Notes: a model not told the origin generated them from the sequence alone. Counted from the first letter of the stretch, positions 1 to 12,097 are shown. The stretch: DNA of 64,000 nt from an uncultured Actinomycetes bacterium (GCA_937926105.1 CALANS010000209.1:124001-188000); one strand, 5' to 3'. A program made the numbers and translations.

Positions 1-387
1 CGCCCGGGAATTGGTCAGCCGCAGGAACAGCCCCACGCTCCAGGCCAGCAGCAGCACGAACGCCACCGTCAGCACCGTGACGACCACCGTGACCAGCAGG
101 TCCTCGCCGAAGCTCGGGTCGGCGAAGACGGCCCGGTAGGCCCCGAAGGTGATGAACCCCAGGTGCTGGTCCTGCGCGAATAGCGTCAGGACCGAATTGG
201 GCCCGCCGGCGTAGCCCAGCGTGTACAAGATCGCTGCGACAACCGGGAACCCGATGAACAGCCCGATGACGACCACCGGCGGGCTGGACAGCAAAAACCC
301 GAACAGCGCCTGCCGGCGGTCACGCCACCGCGCCGGTGCCCGCACCGGCGCGGTGGTCGCAGCCTTGTCGTCGACGGTTGCCGTCAC
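1..387 (-). CDS. ABC transporter permease, 3' part missing
   Basis: N-terminal 129 residues of an inner-membrane permease of a binding-protein-dependent ABC importer; the rest lies beyond the window edge. A charged cytoplasmic start (RWRDRRQ) is followed by a hydrophobic segment around residues 30-52 and a second one around 96-120, the usual beginning of a MalF/PotB-type permease. The GTG start is chosen because its GTGA overlaps the stop of the upstream binding-protein gene by 4 bp, which indicates translational coupling and a common operon. The EAA loop that contacts the ATPase is not in the window, so the subfamily and substrate cannot be assigned. Confidence 0.8.
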   Translation of the reverse strand, partial: MTATVDDKAATTAPVRAPARWRDRRQALFGFLLSSPPVVVIGLFIGFPVVAAILYTLGYAGGPNSVLTLFAQDQHLGFITFGAYRAVFADPSFGEDLLVTVVVTVLTVAFVLLLAWSVGLFLRLTNSRA

Positions 388-1610
388 GGCACCCGCTGCT
401 GCCACTGCTGCTTGGCGTCATTGCTGAACTTCGCCGAGTACGTCGGGCGCAGATTGGAGGTGTCCAGGCCGGTGAACAGGTTCTGCTCACTCGAGGGCAG
501 CATGTCGGACTTGATGCCCGGGTAGCCCGAGATGGTGTCCACGATCGTGGACTGCACCTCCGGCTGCAGCAGGTAGTTCATCAGCTTGTAGGCGGCGTCC
601 TTGTTGGGGCTGGTGGTCGGGACCGTCAGGTAGACGGCGCTGCCGGTGAAGCCCGGATCGGTGATCTGGGCCAGCTTGACTGTCTTCGGCAGGGCACCCT
701 TGGCCAGGCTGGACAGCGCCATGTCCGACCACACCGGCGCCATCTCGATCTGGCCGCTGCCCAGCAGGTCCAGCACGGCCTGGTTGCCGTTGGGGTACAC
801 GCTCTGGTAGATGCTGGACTTGAGGCCCTTGAGCACGTCGAAGCCCTTGTCCCAGTTCTTCTCCAGGTCGGTGGAGTAGTTGTCGTCGAAGTACATCTTC
901 TCGGTGATGTCCGAGGACATGTTGGCGTCCAGCACGGTCTGCACGAAGGAGAACCCGGAGCCACCGGAGTTCGGCGAGTTGTAGGTGAACTTGCCGGGGT
1001 TCGCCTTGATCCACGCGATCAACTCGTCCAGTGTCTTCGGCGGGTCGGGGATCTTGCTGGAGTCGTAGGCCAGCACCACGGAGGATCCGCGGTAGGGCAC
1101 CCCGCGGTTGTCGATCGCCTTGAGCAGCTTCGGGTCGACATTGGCCAGGTTCGGCACCTGCTCGGTGCTGATCGGTTCCACCAACTTCGCCTCGGCGGCG
1201 CTGGTAGCGAACCCTGCCTCGATCAGGTCCATGCCGGGATTCTGGTTCTGCTTCACCGCGGCGCCCAGCTTGGCCAGCGTGGTGGTGTCATTGACCCCGT
1301 GCTCGGAGAAGTTGATCTTGACGGAATATCCCGGGTTGGCCTTGACGAAGCCGGGAATGATGGTCTTCTGCCACAGGTCGCGGATGTTCACGTCCCCCGA
1401 GAGGTAGAAGGTGAGGTCCTTGCCGCCGGTGGACTCGCCGCCGCCGGGTGACTGGGCGGTGCTGCCGGACCCGCCGCTCGGCTGGCTTCCAGTGCTGCCG
1501 GCGGCGGGATTGCTCGACCCGCCGGTCCCGCCCCCGGAAGATCCGCAGGCCGCCAGGCCCACGGTGAGGGCCGCGGCCGCCAGGACCGTCAGGATGGACT
1601 TGCTTCGCAT
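384..1610 (-). CDS. ABC transporter substrate-binding lipoprotein
   Basis: Extracytoplasmic solute-binding protein of 408 residues, first gene of an importer operon that continues into the permease at the window start. The signal peptide ends in a lipobox (LAAC, Cys about residue 22), followed by a Gly/Ser-rich linker to about residue 62. The mature part has the family 1 binding-protein pattern: a beta-strand start (DLTFYLSG), LIEAGFATSAAEAKLVEPI, and VVLAYDSSKIPDPPKTLDEL, a segment typical of PotD/spermidine-type and iron-type binders. AGCGGAGAGA lies just ahead of the ATG. The ligand is unknown; polyamine, sugar or another small solute are all possible. Confidence 0.85.
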   Translation of the reverse strand: MRSKSILTVLAAAALTVGLAACGSSGGGTGGSSNPAAGSTGSQPSGGSGSTAQSPGGGESTGGKDLTFYLSGDVNIRDLWQKTIIPGFVKANPGYSVKINFSEHGVNDTTTLAKLGAAVKQNQNPGMDLIEAGFATSAAEAKLVEPISTEQVPNLANVDPKLLKAIDNRGVPYRGSSVVLAYDSSKIPDPPKTLDELIAWIKANPGKFTYNSPNSGGSGFSFVQTVLDANMSSDITEKMYFDDNYSTDLEKNWDKGFDVLKGLKSSIYQSVYPNGNQAVLDLLGSGQIEMAPVWSDMALSSLAKGALPKTVKLAQITDPGFTGSAVYLTVPTTSPNKDAAYKLMNYLLQPEVQSTIVDTISGYPGIKSDMLPSSEQNLFTGLDTSNLRPTYSAKFSNDAKQQWQQRVP

Positions 1611-1759
1611 GGGTGTCTCTCCGCTCTCCGGGGCCGGGGTGTTGGCCGACTCGATCGCTCCCTACGGCCGGCAACCCAGCGGGTGGTCGGCCGTGCGAAC
1701 ACCAGACTTCGGTGCACCGTGACGGTCGGAACCTACCGCGCCGGTCGGCAAAGTTGAAG

Positions 1760-1771
1760 ATGTCTTGACAT
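1760..1771. promoter_or_regulatory. 12-bp palindrome in the divergent binding-protein/ligA region
   Basis: ATGTC-TT-GACAT is a perfect inverted repeat about 150 bp upstream of the binding-protein start and 80 bp upstream of ligA. It also contains a TTGACA hexamer on the plus strand. It could be an operator for the importer operon. The identity of the regulator is not visible. Confidence 0.3.
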
Positions 1772-1814
1772 ATTCGTACCAAAGCGTGTCGCGGGAACGA
1801 CCTATATCGGATAA

Positions 1815-4013
<2,199 letters not shown>

Positions 4014-4064
4014 GCCCAACCGCGGACCCACATCGTCGGTTCCGGGTGCTTGGCCTGTTCCGGG

Positions 4065-4112
4065 CAACCCGGTACGCCGGTGCCCCCCGACGAGCACCGG
4101 CGTACCGGGTTG
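4065..4112 (+). terminator. Hairpin terminator downstream of ligA
   Basis: A perfect 19-bp inverted repeat (4065-4083 and 4094-4112) with a 10-base loop, starting 51 bases after the ligA stop. No T-run follows, as is usual for actinobacterial hairpin terminators. It would also shield ligA from transcripts arriving on the other strand. Confidence 0.6.
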
Positions 4113-4280
4113 GGCGCGACGCAGTCCCCCAACCGGTCGCGCCGGGCGGTGCGCTCCTGTGGAGCTCCGCCTGGGATGGCCGTCGCTGCGCCGAACAGCG
4201 ACGGCTTCGTTGCTGTGTGCCTGCTGGATGCCCGGATCCGAGCCGGCTTCCTCGCCTGCCGGGCCGCTGGCAAACCCTGT

Positions 4281-4330
4281 GGATGCCGACCCCTCTACGG
4301 CACCCTCCGGATGCCGACCCCTCTACGGCA
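4281..4330. repeat. 22-bp perfect direct repeat, two copies
   Basis: The same 22 bases, beginning GGATGCCGAC and ending CTACGGCA, occur at 4281-4302 and 4309-4330, separated by 6 bases (period 28). They lie in non-coding DNA just after the 3' end of the minus-strand secreted-protein gene. Function unknown. Confidence 0.7.
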
Positions 4331-4489
4331 TTCGGGTTGGGTTGATGCGGCGGCCGTCGGACGCAAGGCGCTGGCCTCGGAGATTCGACGGTGGCGTGAC
4401 GTCGGACGGTGCGGCGACGAGTGGTCGCGACCGCGCGGGGACACGCTGATCCGCAAGGGCGGCGCGCTAGGCGGCCGCCGGATCAGCGC

Positions 4490-6487
4490 CTAGTCAGGGG
4501 AGAACCCGGGATCGTCGACATGGTCGAGCAGCGCGGCGGCCTCGGCCGCCGGCGGGATGGCGATGTATGCGGCGTCCGGGGCGTCGCCGGCGCGCAGGAC
4601 GGCGGCGACTGGCCCACCGGCCGAACCCGGTCCCGCGGTGGAGCTTGACCCGGAGCCCGGAACGGCGGCGTCCGGGCCTCGATCGGGAGCCGCCGGCGTC
4701 ACCGGGGCCGCCGGAGCATTGTCGGCGGGCATCACGCGGGCGTCGTCCGGCGACGTGCCGACGGCCCCCGCCGCGTCGGCCGGGTCGGCATGCCGCGCGG
4801 TGTCGGGCGCCGGGTCACCGGTCGTGGCGGGCGCGGTCCCGGGCACCGCCGACGTGATTCCGAGCACCAGCGGCGCGGTGTCGGGCGCCGTGCTCGGAAC
4901 GGGCATCCTGGCCGGGGTCGCGGTCGGCGCGGGGGTTGACCGGTCCGACCGGTGATCGCGCTCGGGCTCGGCGGCCGGGATGTCCCCGGTCGGCGTATCG
5001 CCGCTGGTGGCGGGTGGTGTCGGATCCTGCGGTGCGTCACCGGGGTCGGGTGGTGCGGTCGGGGTCGTTCCGGTCGTGCCACCGTCACCCGGCTGACCGG
5101 GATCCGGGGCGGGCGGATCCGCGTCTACCGGCGGTGCGGAGGGGTTCTCGTTGTCGCCCGGTGGGTCGGTCTGCGGTGGTGGCGGGGGTTGCAGCGGATC
5201 GGTGATGGGCGACACGGCGTCCGTGACCGGCGATAGCGCATCCAACACCGGGTCCAGAACGGGATCCACCACGTCCAGCACCGGGTCAAGGATTGGCTGC
5301 ACCGCCGTGGTCACCGGTTGCAGGGCGCCGACCAGCGGCGACGTGATGGGAGCGAGTGCGTCCGTGACCGGTTGCACCGCGTCCAGGATCGGCGTGGTCA
5401 GCTCGGCGGTAGCACCCACCACTGGAGCCACGACGCCGTCCAGCACCGGCGAGAGGGTGTCGTCCAGGACGGGTGCAACCGCGTCGGTGACGGGCGCCAG
5501 GACGCCCGTCACCTCTTCGACCGTCGGGGCGAGCGCCCCGGTCACCGAGCCCAGGGGCTGCGACACCGCAGTGGTCACTCCGGTCAAGATCGATCCCAGC
5601 CCGTCGCCGAGCCCGGTGAGGGTCGATCCAGAGCTGGTCGAAGACTGCGTCGTTGCCGGCGCTGACACCGTTGTCGCGGAGGCGCCGTCGGTTGATCGTG
5701 GCGTGGCATCGGCAGACGAGACATCAGTGTTAGCAGGCGATGTCGCAGTCTGTGCGGTCGATTGATCGGCCGGATCCGACGTTGCCGAGGTAGCGGAATT
5801 CGTTGTGCTACTGGAAGTGTCGTGAGTCACCAGATCCGATGCTGGCGAAACAGCCTGATGCCCAGGGTGTTTCGAAGTAGTCGATTTCGGATGATGGTTG
5901 GTGGGCGCGGCGGCGTGGGTGGCGGCCGGGTGGTGCGACGACGGCTTGCCGCCGCTCATTACGGCCTTCGCCGAGTCGGGTCGTGACGCCGGGTCGGACG
6001 CGGAATCCGAACTCGACGGTGATGCCGAACTGGATGGCGAGTCCGCACCGGGGGACGGTGTCGATTCGGACGATGGCGACGAGGCAGACGTCGATCCAGT
6101 TCCTACTGAATCCGCATCATTATCCGCAGTATCGCCGGACCCGGATGAAGTGGAGTTGTCGACGGGTTGTGGCGATGATTCGGAGGAATCCGGATCCGAT
6201 GCGGCCGGGTCGGATTGGTCGGACTGGTCCGTGGGGTCGGATTGGTCGGCCGGGGGATTATCGGGCTGTCCGGTGATCGGGGCGAGCAGGCCGCCGATCA
6301 GGTCGGAGACCGACCCGGTCACCGAACCCAGGATGCCTCCGTCGTCGGGCGGCGTGTCCGCCGCTGCCGTGGACCAGGCGGAACCGACCAGCCAGGCCCC
6401 CACCGAGATCCCAATGACGGCGCCGCACTTCAGCGCCAGGCGGCGAAGGCGGTGCGGCGGCGCGTCGAGTTCACGTGAACGAGACAT
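4490..6487 (-). CDS. Secreted Ser/Thr/Pro/Asp-rich repeat protein
   Basis: Predicted exported protein of 665 residues with no recognised enzymatic domain. A positively charged start (HRLRRLALK) and hydrophobic core (residues 20-38) ending near TAAADT look like a signal peptide with cleavage around residue 43. Residues about 75-285 are extremely rich in Ser, Thr, Asp and Pro, like a glycosylated or wall-spanning stalk, with a His-rich patch near 185-210. Residues 291-432 are an imperfect array of 7- or 11-residue units of the type (A/Q/S/D)-P-(V/I)-(T/L)-D-x-(V/L). The C-terminal 230 residues are Pro/Ala/Thr-rich with no sortase motif or terminal membrane helix. AGGGGGTGG precedes the ATG. A cell-surface or envelope role is inferred. 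Confidence 0.75.
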   Translation of the reverse strand: MSRSRELDAPPHRLRRLALKCGAVIGISVGAWLVGSAWSTAAADTPPDDGGILGSVTGSVSDLIGGLLAPITGQPDNPPADQSDPTDQSDQSDPAASDPDSSESSPQPVDNSTSSGSGDTADNDADSVGTGSTSASSPSSESTPSPGADSPSSSASPSSSDSASDPASRPDSAKAVMSGGKPSSHHPAATHAAAPTNHHPKSTTSKHPGHQAVSPASDLVTHDTSSSTTNSATSATSDPADQSTAQTATSPANTDVSSADATPRSTDGASATTVSAPATTQSSTSSGSTLTGLGDGLGSILTGVTTAVSQPLGSVTGALAPTVEEVTGVLAPVTDAVAPVLDDTLSPVLDGVVAPVVGATAELTTPILDAVQPVTDALAPITSPLVGALQPVTTAVQPILDPVLDVVDPVLDPVLDALSPVTDAVSPITDPLQPPPPPQTDPPGDNENPSAPPVDADPPAPDPGQPGDGGTTGTTPTAPPDPGDAPQDPTPPATSGDTPTGDIPAAEPERDHRSDRSTPAPTATPARMPVPSTAPDTAPLVLGITSAVPGTAPATTGDPAPDTARHADPADAAGAVGTSPDDARVMPADNAPAAPVTPAAPDRGPDAAVPGSGSSSTAGPGSAGGPVAAVLRAGDAPDAAYIAIPPAAEAAALLDHVDDPGFSPD
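5192..5617 (-). repeat. Coding array of P-[VI]-[TL]-D amphipathic repeats
   Basis: Encodes residues 291-432 of the secreted protein. Successive units read APVTDAV, APVLDDTL, SPVLDGVV, TPILDAV, QPVTDAL, QPVTTAV, QPILDPVLDVV, DPVLDPVLDAL, SPVTDAV and SPITDPL. Spacing alternates between about 7 and 11 residues, so hydrophobic positions recur regularly between prolines. It resembles a length-variable structural stalk or self-associating segment. Confidence 0.6.
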
Positions 6488-6797
6488 CGCGCCACCCCCT
6501 TGCCATGGTCAGCGCACCCGTCAGATGCGTCGCGGTTGCGGCGCAAGTAGCAAGGACGTTACCCGTGTCCTCTGGTGTCCGATTCGAAGTTCACTCGGGT
6601 CGGTGGCGGCGGTCACCCAGTGTCACCAACGCCGGGGCGGCCGGAGCGCAGCGCCGGGGCGCAACCGGGTACTGAGTGTCAACGGAAATCACGGATAGCG
6701 ACGCCGCATCCCCGCGTGCCAGGGCTCTCGCCAGCCGGACCGCGGGGTTCTCGGCCGGGCAGCCAGCCGTAGTGTCCTGCACCGGGGCGGCCGGCCG
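6488..6797. other. 310-bp upstream region of the secreted-protein gene
   Basis: No gene seen. On the minus strand it holds the promoter of the secreted-protein gene. Visible elements are two direct GTGAC copies with period 10 (minus strand, 6612-6626) and a TAACGT hexamer about 70 bases before the start codon that could be a -10 box. GTGAC/GTAAC direct repeats resemble sites of MtrA-type regulators, but this is only suggestive. Confidence 0.35.
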
Positions 6798-7487
6798 TCA
6801 GCCGGACACCGTCCGGTGCGCCGGTCCGGGAGTCTCGGCCAGCCGCCCCACCGCGGCCGTGAGCCCGGCCAGGTGACCCAGCCGGGCCACCTCGCTGTCG
6901 CGCATGGCGGGGCCGCCGGGACGCCCGACCAGCACCACCAGCCGAGCGGCGATGGGGGCGGCCGCCAACTCGGTCGCTACCACCCGCCAGTCCTCCGGGA
7001 CCCATGGCTCGGTGGTGTCCAGCCGTTGCGAGCGGGTGAGCCCGGACAACTTCGTCACCGCCGTCAGTGCGGTCGGCGCGCCGCCACCGGCCGTCACCAC
7101 CTCGCACTCGCCGCCCTCGCCGACCTGCAGCACGACCGCCCAACCGACCCGCAGCACCTCCGGCAGCAGCGCCGCCAAGGTGTCCAGGGCCCGGTCCGGC
7201 TCGGCGGTCAGCGCCTCCACCAGCTCCCACTCACGATGCGCGGACGCCACCCCCGGATCGGGTAGCACCGACTCGACGCGCACCCCGTCGACCGACTCGG
7301 CTGCGGCGATCAGCACGTCCGGCGGGCCGCCGGGTAGGTCCACCACCAGGTCGTCGACGGCTCGGCCGGTGGTCCGCTCCACCACGTCCATGGCCAGGAT
7401 GTCGGCGCCTGCCCGGCCCAGCGCCGAGGCCACCGACCCGAGAGCGCCCGGGACGTCGGGCAACTCGACCCGCAGCAGGTAGCCCAT
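6798..7487 (-). CDS. ACT-domain protein
   Basis: Protein of 229 residues with an N-terminal ACT domain ([19 protein letters not shown], a beta-alpha-beta start with the ligand-binding Pro-Gly-x-Leu turn), suggesting regulation by a small metabolite such as an amino acid. The rest ([32 protein letters not shown]) has no catalytic motif and may be a degenerate GAF-like fold. The ATG at 7487 is preferred over the longer reading from 7529 because AGGAGG sits 7 bases upstream and the ACT domain then starts at residue 1. A similar gene lies between ligA and gatC in mycobacteria, divergent from gatC as here. Its role is unestablished. Confidence 0.85.
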   Translation of the reverse strand: MGYLLRVELPDVPGALGSVASALGRAGADILAMDVVERTTGRAVDDLVVDLPGGPPDVLIAAAESVDGVRVESVLPDPGVASAHREWELVEALTAEPDRALDTLAALLPEVLRVGWAVVLQVGEGGECEVVTAGGGAPTALTAVTKLSGLTRSQRLDTTEPWVPEDWRVVATELAAAPIAARLVVLVGRPGGPAMRDSEVARLGHLAGLTAAVGRLAETPGPAHRTVSG

Positions 7488-7720
7488 GCCGTGCCCTCCT
7501 TCTGGTGCGGGCCGTGATCCGGCGGTCATCCGTGCGCGGTGGGCCCGCGGCCATTGTGGCGCGCGCAGGTTTCGGCCGTGTGACGAACCTCGGCCGGGGC
7601 AGGGCCGGCCATCGATCCGCCCTAGGATTGACCCGGACGGAGCCCACCGGTCCGTTCCCCGGGGATCTCCCGGACCTCATCGGTGTGTTGGACCCGCCGT
7701 CGGCGGGAGCAGGGAGAGTC

Positions 7721-8074
7721 GTGTCCGCCAGTGTGCATCCCGACGACGCAGCCGACGACGGCGGTGCCCACGCCCGCCCGCACCTGAGCCGGCAGGACGT
7801 GGCGCACCTGGCCCACCTGGCCCGGCTGCAGGTCACCGACGAGGAGCTCGACCGCTATGCCGGGCAGCTCGACGTGATCCTGGAGTCGGTCGCGACCGTG
7901 TCGCAGGTGGCAGCCGGCGACATCGAGCCCACCAGCCACGCCGTCCCGCTGGTCAACGTGTTCCGCCAGGACACTCCGCAGGCCGGGCTGACCCGGGAGC
8001 AGGCGCTGGCCATGGCGCCGGCCGCCGAACAGGGCCGGTTCCGGGTGCCGCAGATCCTGGGGGAGGAGCAGTGA
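7721..8074 (+). CDS. gatC: Aspartyl/glutamyl-tRNA amidotransferase subunit C
   Basis: Small subunit (117 residues) of GatCAB, the enzyme that converts Glu-tRNA(Gln) and Asp-tRNA(Asn) to the amidated forms. GatC wraps around and stabilises GatA. Family features: [33 protein letters not shown] near the start and the C-terminal [17 protein letters not shown]. The GTG at 7721 follows an AGGGAGAG Shine-Dalgarno; the reading frame extends upstream but that part is not coding-like. Its stop overlaps the gatA start by 4 bp (GTGA), so gatC-gatA are translationally coupled. Confidence 0.93.
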   Translation: MSASVHPDDAADDGGAHARPHLSRQDVAHLAHLARLQVTDEELDRYAGQLDVILESVATVSQVAAGDIEPTSHAVPLVNVFRQDTPQAGLTREQALAMAPAAEQGRFRVPQILGEEQ

Positions 8075-9651
8075 CGGACAACGACCTCGCGGCGGCCTCG
8101 ACCGTGACCGGTGATCTGACCCGGATGAGCGCCACAGATCTGGCCGCTTCGATTCACCGTGGCGACGTCACCGCCGTCGAGGTGACCCAGGCCCACCTGG
8201 ACCGCATCGCCGCCGTGGACGGCGCGGTGCACGCCTTCCTCTATATAGATGCCGAGGGCGCGCTGGCGCAGGCCGCCGCCGTGGACGCCGCGCGGGCCGC
8301 CGGCACCCCACCGGCCTCGCCGCTGGCCGGGGTGCCGCTGGCCCTGAAGGACATCGTGGTGCAGGCCGGGGTGCCGGCCACCGCCGGTTCGAAGATCCTG
8401 CAGGGTTGGATCCCGCCCTACGACGCCACCGTCACCCGCCGGTTGCGCGAGGCGGGCATCGTCATCCTGGGCAAGACCAACCTGGACGAGTTCGCGATGG
8501 GCTCCTCCACCGAGAACTCCGCCTACGGCCCGACCCACAACCCCTGGGATCTGGACCGGATTCCCGGCGGGTCCGGTGGTGGGTCGTCGGCGGCGCTGGC
8601 CGCCTTCGAGGCGCCGCTGGCGATCGGGACCGACACGGGCGGGTCCATCCGGCAGCCGGCCGCCGTCACCGGCACGGTCGGCGCCAAGCCCACCTACGGC
8701 GGCGTCTCCCGGTACGGGCTGATCGCGCTGGCTTCCTCGCTGGACCAGGCCGGGCCGTGCGCCCGGACCGTGCTGGATGCCGCGCTGCTGCACGAGGCGA
8801 TCGCCGGGCACGACCCGCGCGACTCCACCTCGATTCCGGAGCCGGTGCCGGCGGTGGCGCAGGCGGTGCGCCGCGGCCAGGCCGACGGCATCGCCGGAAT
8901 GCGCGTCGGGGTGGTCACGCAGCTCGGCGGCTCCGGATATCAGCCGGGCGTGATGGAGTCCTTCCAGGGCGCGGTGCGCACGTTGCAGGATCTGGGCGCC
9001 GAGATCGTGGAGGTCTCCTGCCCGCACTTCGACTACGCGCTCGCGGCCTACTACCTGATCCTGCCCAGCGAGTGCTCGTCGAACCTGGCCCGGTTCGATG
9101 CCATGCGCTACGGGCTCCGCCTCGGCGACGACGGCACCGCATCGGCCGAGCAGGTGATGACGCAGACCCGGGGCGCCGGCTTCGGCGCGGAGGTCAAGCG
9201 TCGCATCATGCTGGGCACCTACGCCCTGTCCGCTGGCTACTACGACGCCTACTACGGCTCGGCGCAGAAGGTGCGCACGCTGATCAAGCGGGACTTCGAC
9301 GCCGCGTTCGGACAGGCGGACGTGCTGTGCTCGCCGGCCTCCCCGCTGACGGCGTTCAAGCTGGGGGAGAAGGTGAACGATCCGATGGCCATGTACCTCA
9401 ACGACCTGGCCACCATCCCAGGGTCGCTGGCCGGCATCCCCGCGATGAGCGTGCCCTCCGGGCTGGCCAGCGACACCGGCCTGCCGGTGGGGCTGCAGAT
9501 CATGGCGCCGGCGCTGGGGGAGCAGGCTATGTACCGGGTGGCCGGGGCGTTCGAGCAGGCCTGGAACGCTGCGAACGGTGGGCCGCTGCTGGGTCGCATC
9601 CGTGAGCTCGATGCATCGGTTGTCTCGGCTGCTGTGGATGGGGGGCGGTGA
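8071..9651 (+). CDS. gatA: Aspartyl/glutamyl-tRNA amidotransferase subunit A
   Basis: Glutaminase subunit of GatCAB (526 residues), which releases ammonia from glutamine and channels it to GatB. It has the amidase signature with the Ser-cisSer-Lys triad: Lys93 (PLALKDIV), Ser168 ([10 protein letters not shown]) and Ser192 (DTGGSIRQP). The spacings of 75 and 24 residues match those of characterised GatA proteins. The GTG start lies inside the end of gatC (4-bp overlap). gatB follows after 7 bases. Confidence 0.97.
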   Translation: MTDNDLAAASTVTGDLTRMSATDLAASIHRGDVTAVEVTQAHLDRIAAVDGAVHAFLYIDAEGALAQAAAVDAARAAGTPPASPLAGVPLALKDIVVQAGVPATAGSKILQGWIPPYDATVTRRLREAGIVILGKTNLDEFAMGSSTENSAYGPTHNPWDLDRIPGGSGGGSSAALAAFEAPLAIGTDTGGSIRQPAAVTGTVGAKPTYGGVSRYGLIALASSLDQAGPCARTVLDAALLHEAIAGHDPRDSTSIPEPVPAVAQAVRRGQADGIAGMRVGVVTQLGGSGYQPGVMESFQGAVRTLQDLGAEIVEVSCPHFDYALAAYYLILPSECSSNLARFDAMRYGLRLGDDGTASAEQVMTQTRGAGFGAEVKRRIMLGTYALSAGYYDAYYGSAQKVRTLIKRDFDAAFGQADVLCSPASPLTAFKLGEKVNDPMAMYLNDLATIPGSLAGIPAMSVPSGLASDTGLPVGLQIMAPALGEQAMYRVAGAFEQAWNAANGGPLLGRIRELDASVVSAAVDGGR

Positions 9652-9658
9652 CGGCGCC

Positions 9659-11182
9659 ATGACGCTGACGGGATATACGGCCTTGGACGACCTGCTGGAC
9701 TACGACGACGCCATTGCGGCGTTCGACCCGGTGCTGGGCCTGGAGGTGCACGTTGAGCTGGGCACCGCCACCAAGATGTTCTGCGGCTGCCCGACCACCT
9801 TCGGTGCCGAACCCAACACCCAGGTGTGCCCGGTGTGCCTGGCGCTGCCGGGCGCGATGCCGGCGGTCAACGCCACCGCGGTGGAGTACGCCATCAGGAT
9901 CGGCCTGGCGTTGAACTGCACGATCGCCGCGTGGTGCCGGTTCGCGCGGAAGAACTATTTCTACCCGGACATGCCCAAGAACTTCCAGACCTCGCAGTAC
10001 GACGAGCCGATCGCGTCCAATGGATATCTGGACGTGCAGGTCGGATCCGAGATGGTGCGGGTGGAGATCGAGCGCGCGCACATGGAGGAGGACACCGGCA
10101 AGTCCACCCACATCGGGGGTGCCACCGGCCGCATTCAGGGCGCGGAGTACTCGCTGCTGGACTACAACCGGGCCGGGGTGCCGCTGGTGGAGATCGTCAC
10201 CAAGCCGGTGACGGGCACCAAGGCGTCCGCCCCCGAGGTGGCGCGTGCCTATGTCGCGACGCTGCGCGACCTGCTGCTGTCCCTGGGCGTGTCGGACGTG
10301 CGGATGGACCAGGGCTCGCTGCGCTGCGACGCCAACCTCTCGCTCACGCCGGCCGGCAACCCGGTGTTCGGCACCCGGACCGAGACCAAGAACGTCAACT
10401 CGCTGCGCAGCGTGGAACGCGCGGTGCGTTACGAGATCTGCCGGCAGGCGGCGGTGCTGACCTCCGGAGGCAGCGTCCGGCAGGAGACCCGGCACTTCAA
10501 CGAGACCGACGGCACCACGGCGTCCGGCCGGGCCAAGGAGACCGCCGAGGACTACCGCTACTTCCCCGAGCCCGACCTGGTGCCGCTGGCTCCGGCGGCC
10601 GAATGGGTGGAGCAGATCCGGGCGTCGTTGCCGGAACTGCCGTGGGTACGACGCGACCGGCTGCAACGCGAATGGGGCTTCACCGACCTCGAGATGCGCG
10701 ACCTGGTCGCCGCCGAGGGCGTGGAGCTGGTGGCGGCGACGGTGGAGGCGGGCGCACCGGCCGGTGACGCACGTTCCTGGTGGGTGGCCTATCTCGGGCA
10801 GCAGGCCAACACTCGTGGCGTGACGCTGGCGGAGCTGCCCATCACACCGGTGCAGGTGGCGCAGGTCATCGCGATGGTGGGTGATGGGTCGCTGACCACC
10901 AAGCTGGCCCGGCAGGTGGTGGACGGCGTGCTCGCCGGTGAGGGTGAGCCGGAGGACGTCGTCGCCGCCAGGGGGCTGGCCGTCGTGTCGGACGACTCTG
11001 CCCTGCAGGCCGCGGTGGACGAGGCGCTGGCCGCCGCACCGGACGTCGCCGAGAAGATCCGTTCCGGCAAGCTGGCCGCGGTGGGCGCGATCGTGGGCTC
11101 CGTGATGAAGGCGACTCGTGGCCAGGCCGACGCGGCCAAGGTCCGCGAGCTGACCCTGCGCACCCTGGGCGTCGAAGGCTAA
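9659..11182 (+). CDS. gatB: Aspartyl/glutamyl-tRNA amidotransferase subunit B
   Basis: Kinase/amidotransferase subunit of GatCAB (507 residues). It activates the tRNA-bound Glu/Asp with ATP and adds ammonia supplied by GatA. The cradle domain contains [13 protein letters not shown] and the Cys pairs MFCGC and CPVCLALPG of the zinc site. The C-terminal YqeY-like tail domain that binds the tRNA elbow is present ([35 protein letters not shown]). The ATG at 9659 gives the usual N-terminus; another in-frame ATG at 9638 would add 7 Gly-rich residues. It ends the gatCAB operon. Confidence 0.97.
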   Translation: MTLTGYTALDDLLDYDDAIAAFDPVLGLEVHVELGTATKMFCGCPTTFGAEPNTQVCPVCLALPGAMPAVNATAVEYAIRIGLALNCTIAAWCRFARKNYFYPDMPKNFQTSQYDEPIASNGYLDVQVGSEMVRVEIERAHMEEDTGKSTHIGGATGRIQGAEYSLLDYNRAGVPLVEIVTKPVTGTKASAPEVARAYVATLRDLLLSLGVSDVRMDQGSLRCDANLSLTPAGNPVFGTRTETKNVNSLRSVERAVRYEICRQAAVLTSGGSVRQETRHFNETDGTTASGRAKETAEDYRYFPEPDLVPLAPAAEWVEQIRASLPELPWVRRDRLQREWGFTDLEMRDLVAAEGVELVAATVEAGAPAGDARSWWVAYLGQQANTRGVTLAELPITPVQVAQVIAMVGDGSLTTKLARQVVDGVLAGEGEPEDVVAARGLAVVSDDSALQAAVDEALAAAPDVAEKIRSGKLAAVGAIVGSVMKATRGQADAAKVRELTLRTLGVEG

Positions 11183-11244
11183 GGCTGCCGGCCGCCGGAC
11201 TGCACGCCATCGACCACCCCGATCCGCGTGTCAGTTTGTCGTCT

Positions 11245-11264
11245 GCGTGCGCTATTGAGCACGC
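11245..11264 (+). terminator. Possible hairpin after gatB
   Basis: GCGTGC and GCACGC form a 6-bp stem around an 8-base loop and are followed by GTTT, about 60 bases after the gatB stop and before the convergent SDR gene. The stem is short, so this is a tentative call. Confidence 0.3.
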
Positions 11265-11329
11265 GTTTCGCCGATCGGTACGCAGATTGAGTGCCCGCTT
11301 CGGCCGGCGACGCCCATTCCGTTGAGTCC

Positions 11330-12097
11330 CTACAGCAGGTGGCCGAGCGGGCCGGAGGCCAGCAGCCCACCGTCCACCGGGAGCGTGACCCCGGAGATCC
11401 ACGCGGCGTCGTCGGAAGCCAGGAACGCTGCCGCGGCGGCGATGTCGGCCGGCTCGCCCACCCGGCCCAGCGGATAGGCCGGCGCCAGCCGCTCCAGCGC
11501 ACCGGGCTGGTTATCCCAGACCCGGGTGCGAACGGTCCCCGGCGCGACGAGGTTGAATCGCACGCCGCGCGGTCCGTACCGGGTGGACAGGTTCATCGTC
11601 AGGTTCTGCAGTCCGGCCTTGGCCGCGGAGTACGGCTCGCTGCCGAACGAGGTCAGGCCATTGACCGAGCCGATGGTCACCACCGCTCCGCCGGACGGGG
11701 CCCGCAGCAGCGATGGCAGCGCGGCCCGGATGCAGCGCGCCACCCCGACCAGGTTGACCTCGACCATGGCGTGCCAGACGTCGTCGTCGGTCTCGGCGAA
11801 CTCCGGGTGCAGCATGTCGGCTCCAGCCGCGACCATTAGCACGTCCAGCCGACCAAAGCGCTCAACCGCGGACGACACGGCGGCGGAGGGTCCGTCGCCG
11901 CTGGTGATGTCGCAGGCGACCCCCAGCGATCGGTGGCCGGCCCGATTCATGCTCGCGGCGACCTCCTCGGCGGCCGCCAGGTCGAGGTCGGCCACCGCCA
12001 CCGCCGCTCCCTCGTCCGCCAGTCGCTCGGCCACCGCACGACCGATGCCGTGCCCGCCGCCGACCACCAGTGTCGCCCGATCGTCGAATCGCCTCAT
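11330..12097 (-). CDS. SDR-family NAD(P)-dependent oxidoreductase
   Basis: Classical short-chain dehydrogenase of 255 residues with a Rossmann fold: cofactor motif VVGGGHGIG, an acidic residue after the second strand (VAVADLDL) that favours NAD(H), VEVNLVG, catalytic Ser in IGSVNG, and YSAAK with the catalytic Tyr and Lys. The C-terminal PVDGGLLASG is typical of FabG-like members. The ATG at 12097 places the glycine motif at the usual distance; an ATG 12 bases further upstream is also possible. The substrate cannot be predicted. It stands alone between the gat operon and the AAA ATPase gene. Confidence 0.88.
   Translation of the reverse strand: MRRFDDRATLVVGGGHGIGRAVAERLADEGAAVAVADLDLAAAEEVAASMNRAGHRSLGVACDITSGDGPSAAVSSAVERFGRLDVLMVAAGADMLHPEFAETDDDVWHAMVEVNLVGVARCIRAALPSLLRAPSGGAVVTIGSVNGLTSFGSEPYSAAKAGLQNLTMNLSTRYGPRGVRFNLVAPGTVRTRVWDNQPGALERLAPAYPLGRVGEPADIAAAAAFLASDDAAWISGVTLPVDGGLLASGPLGHLL

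Larger units (their letters stand above)
4014..4489. other. 476-bp intergenic gap after ligA
   Basis: Contains the ligA terminator hairpin and a 22-bp direct repeat, annotated separately. The short open frames here have no recognisable domain, no good ribosome-binding site and compositions expected of random high-GC sequence. I see no credible gene. Confidence 0.5.

Noticed and set aside
4050..4493. 147-codon open frame after ligA
   Set aside because: It crosses the ligA terminator and the direct repeat, has no ribosome-binding site and no recognisable domain; most likely a chance frame in GC-rich DNA.
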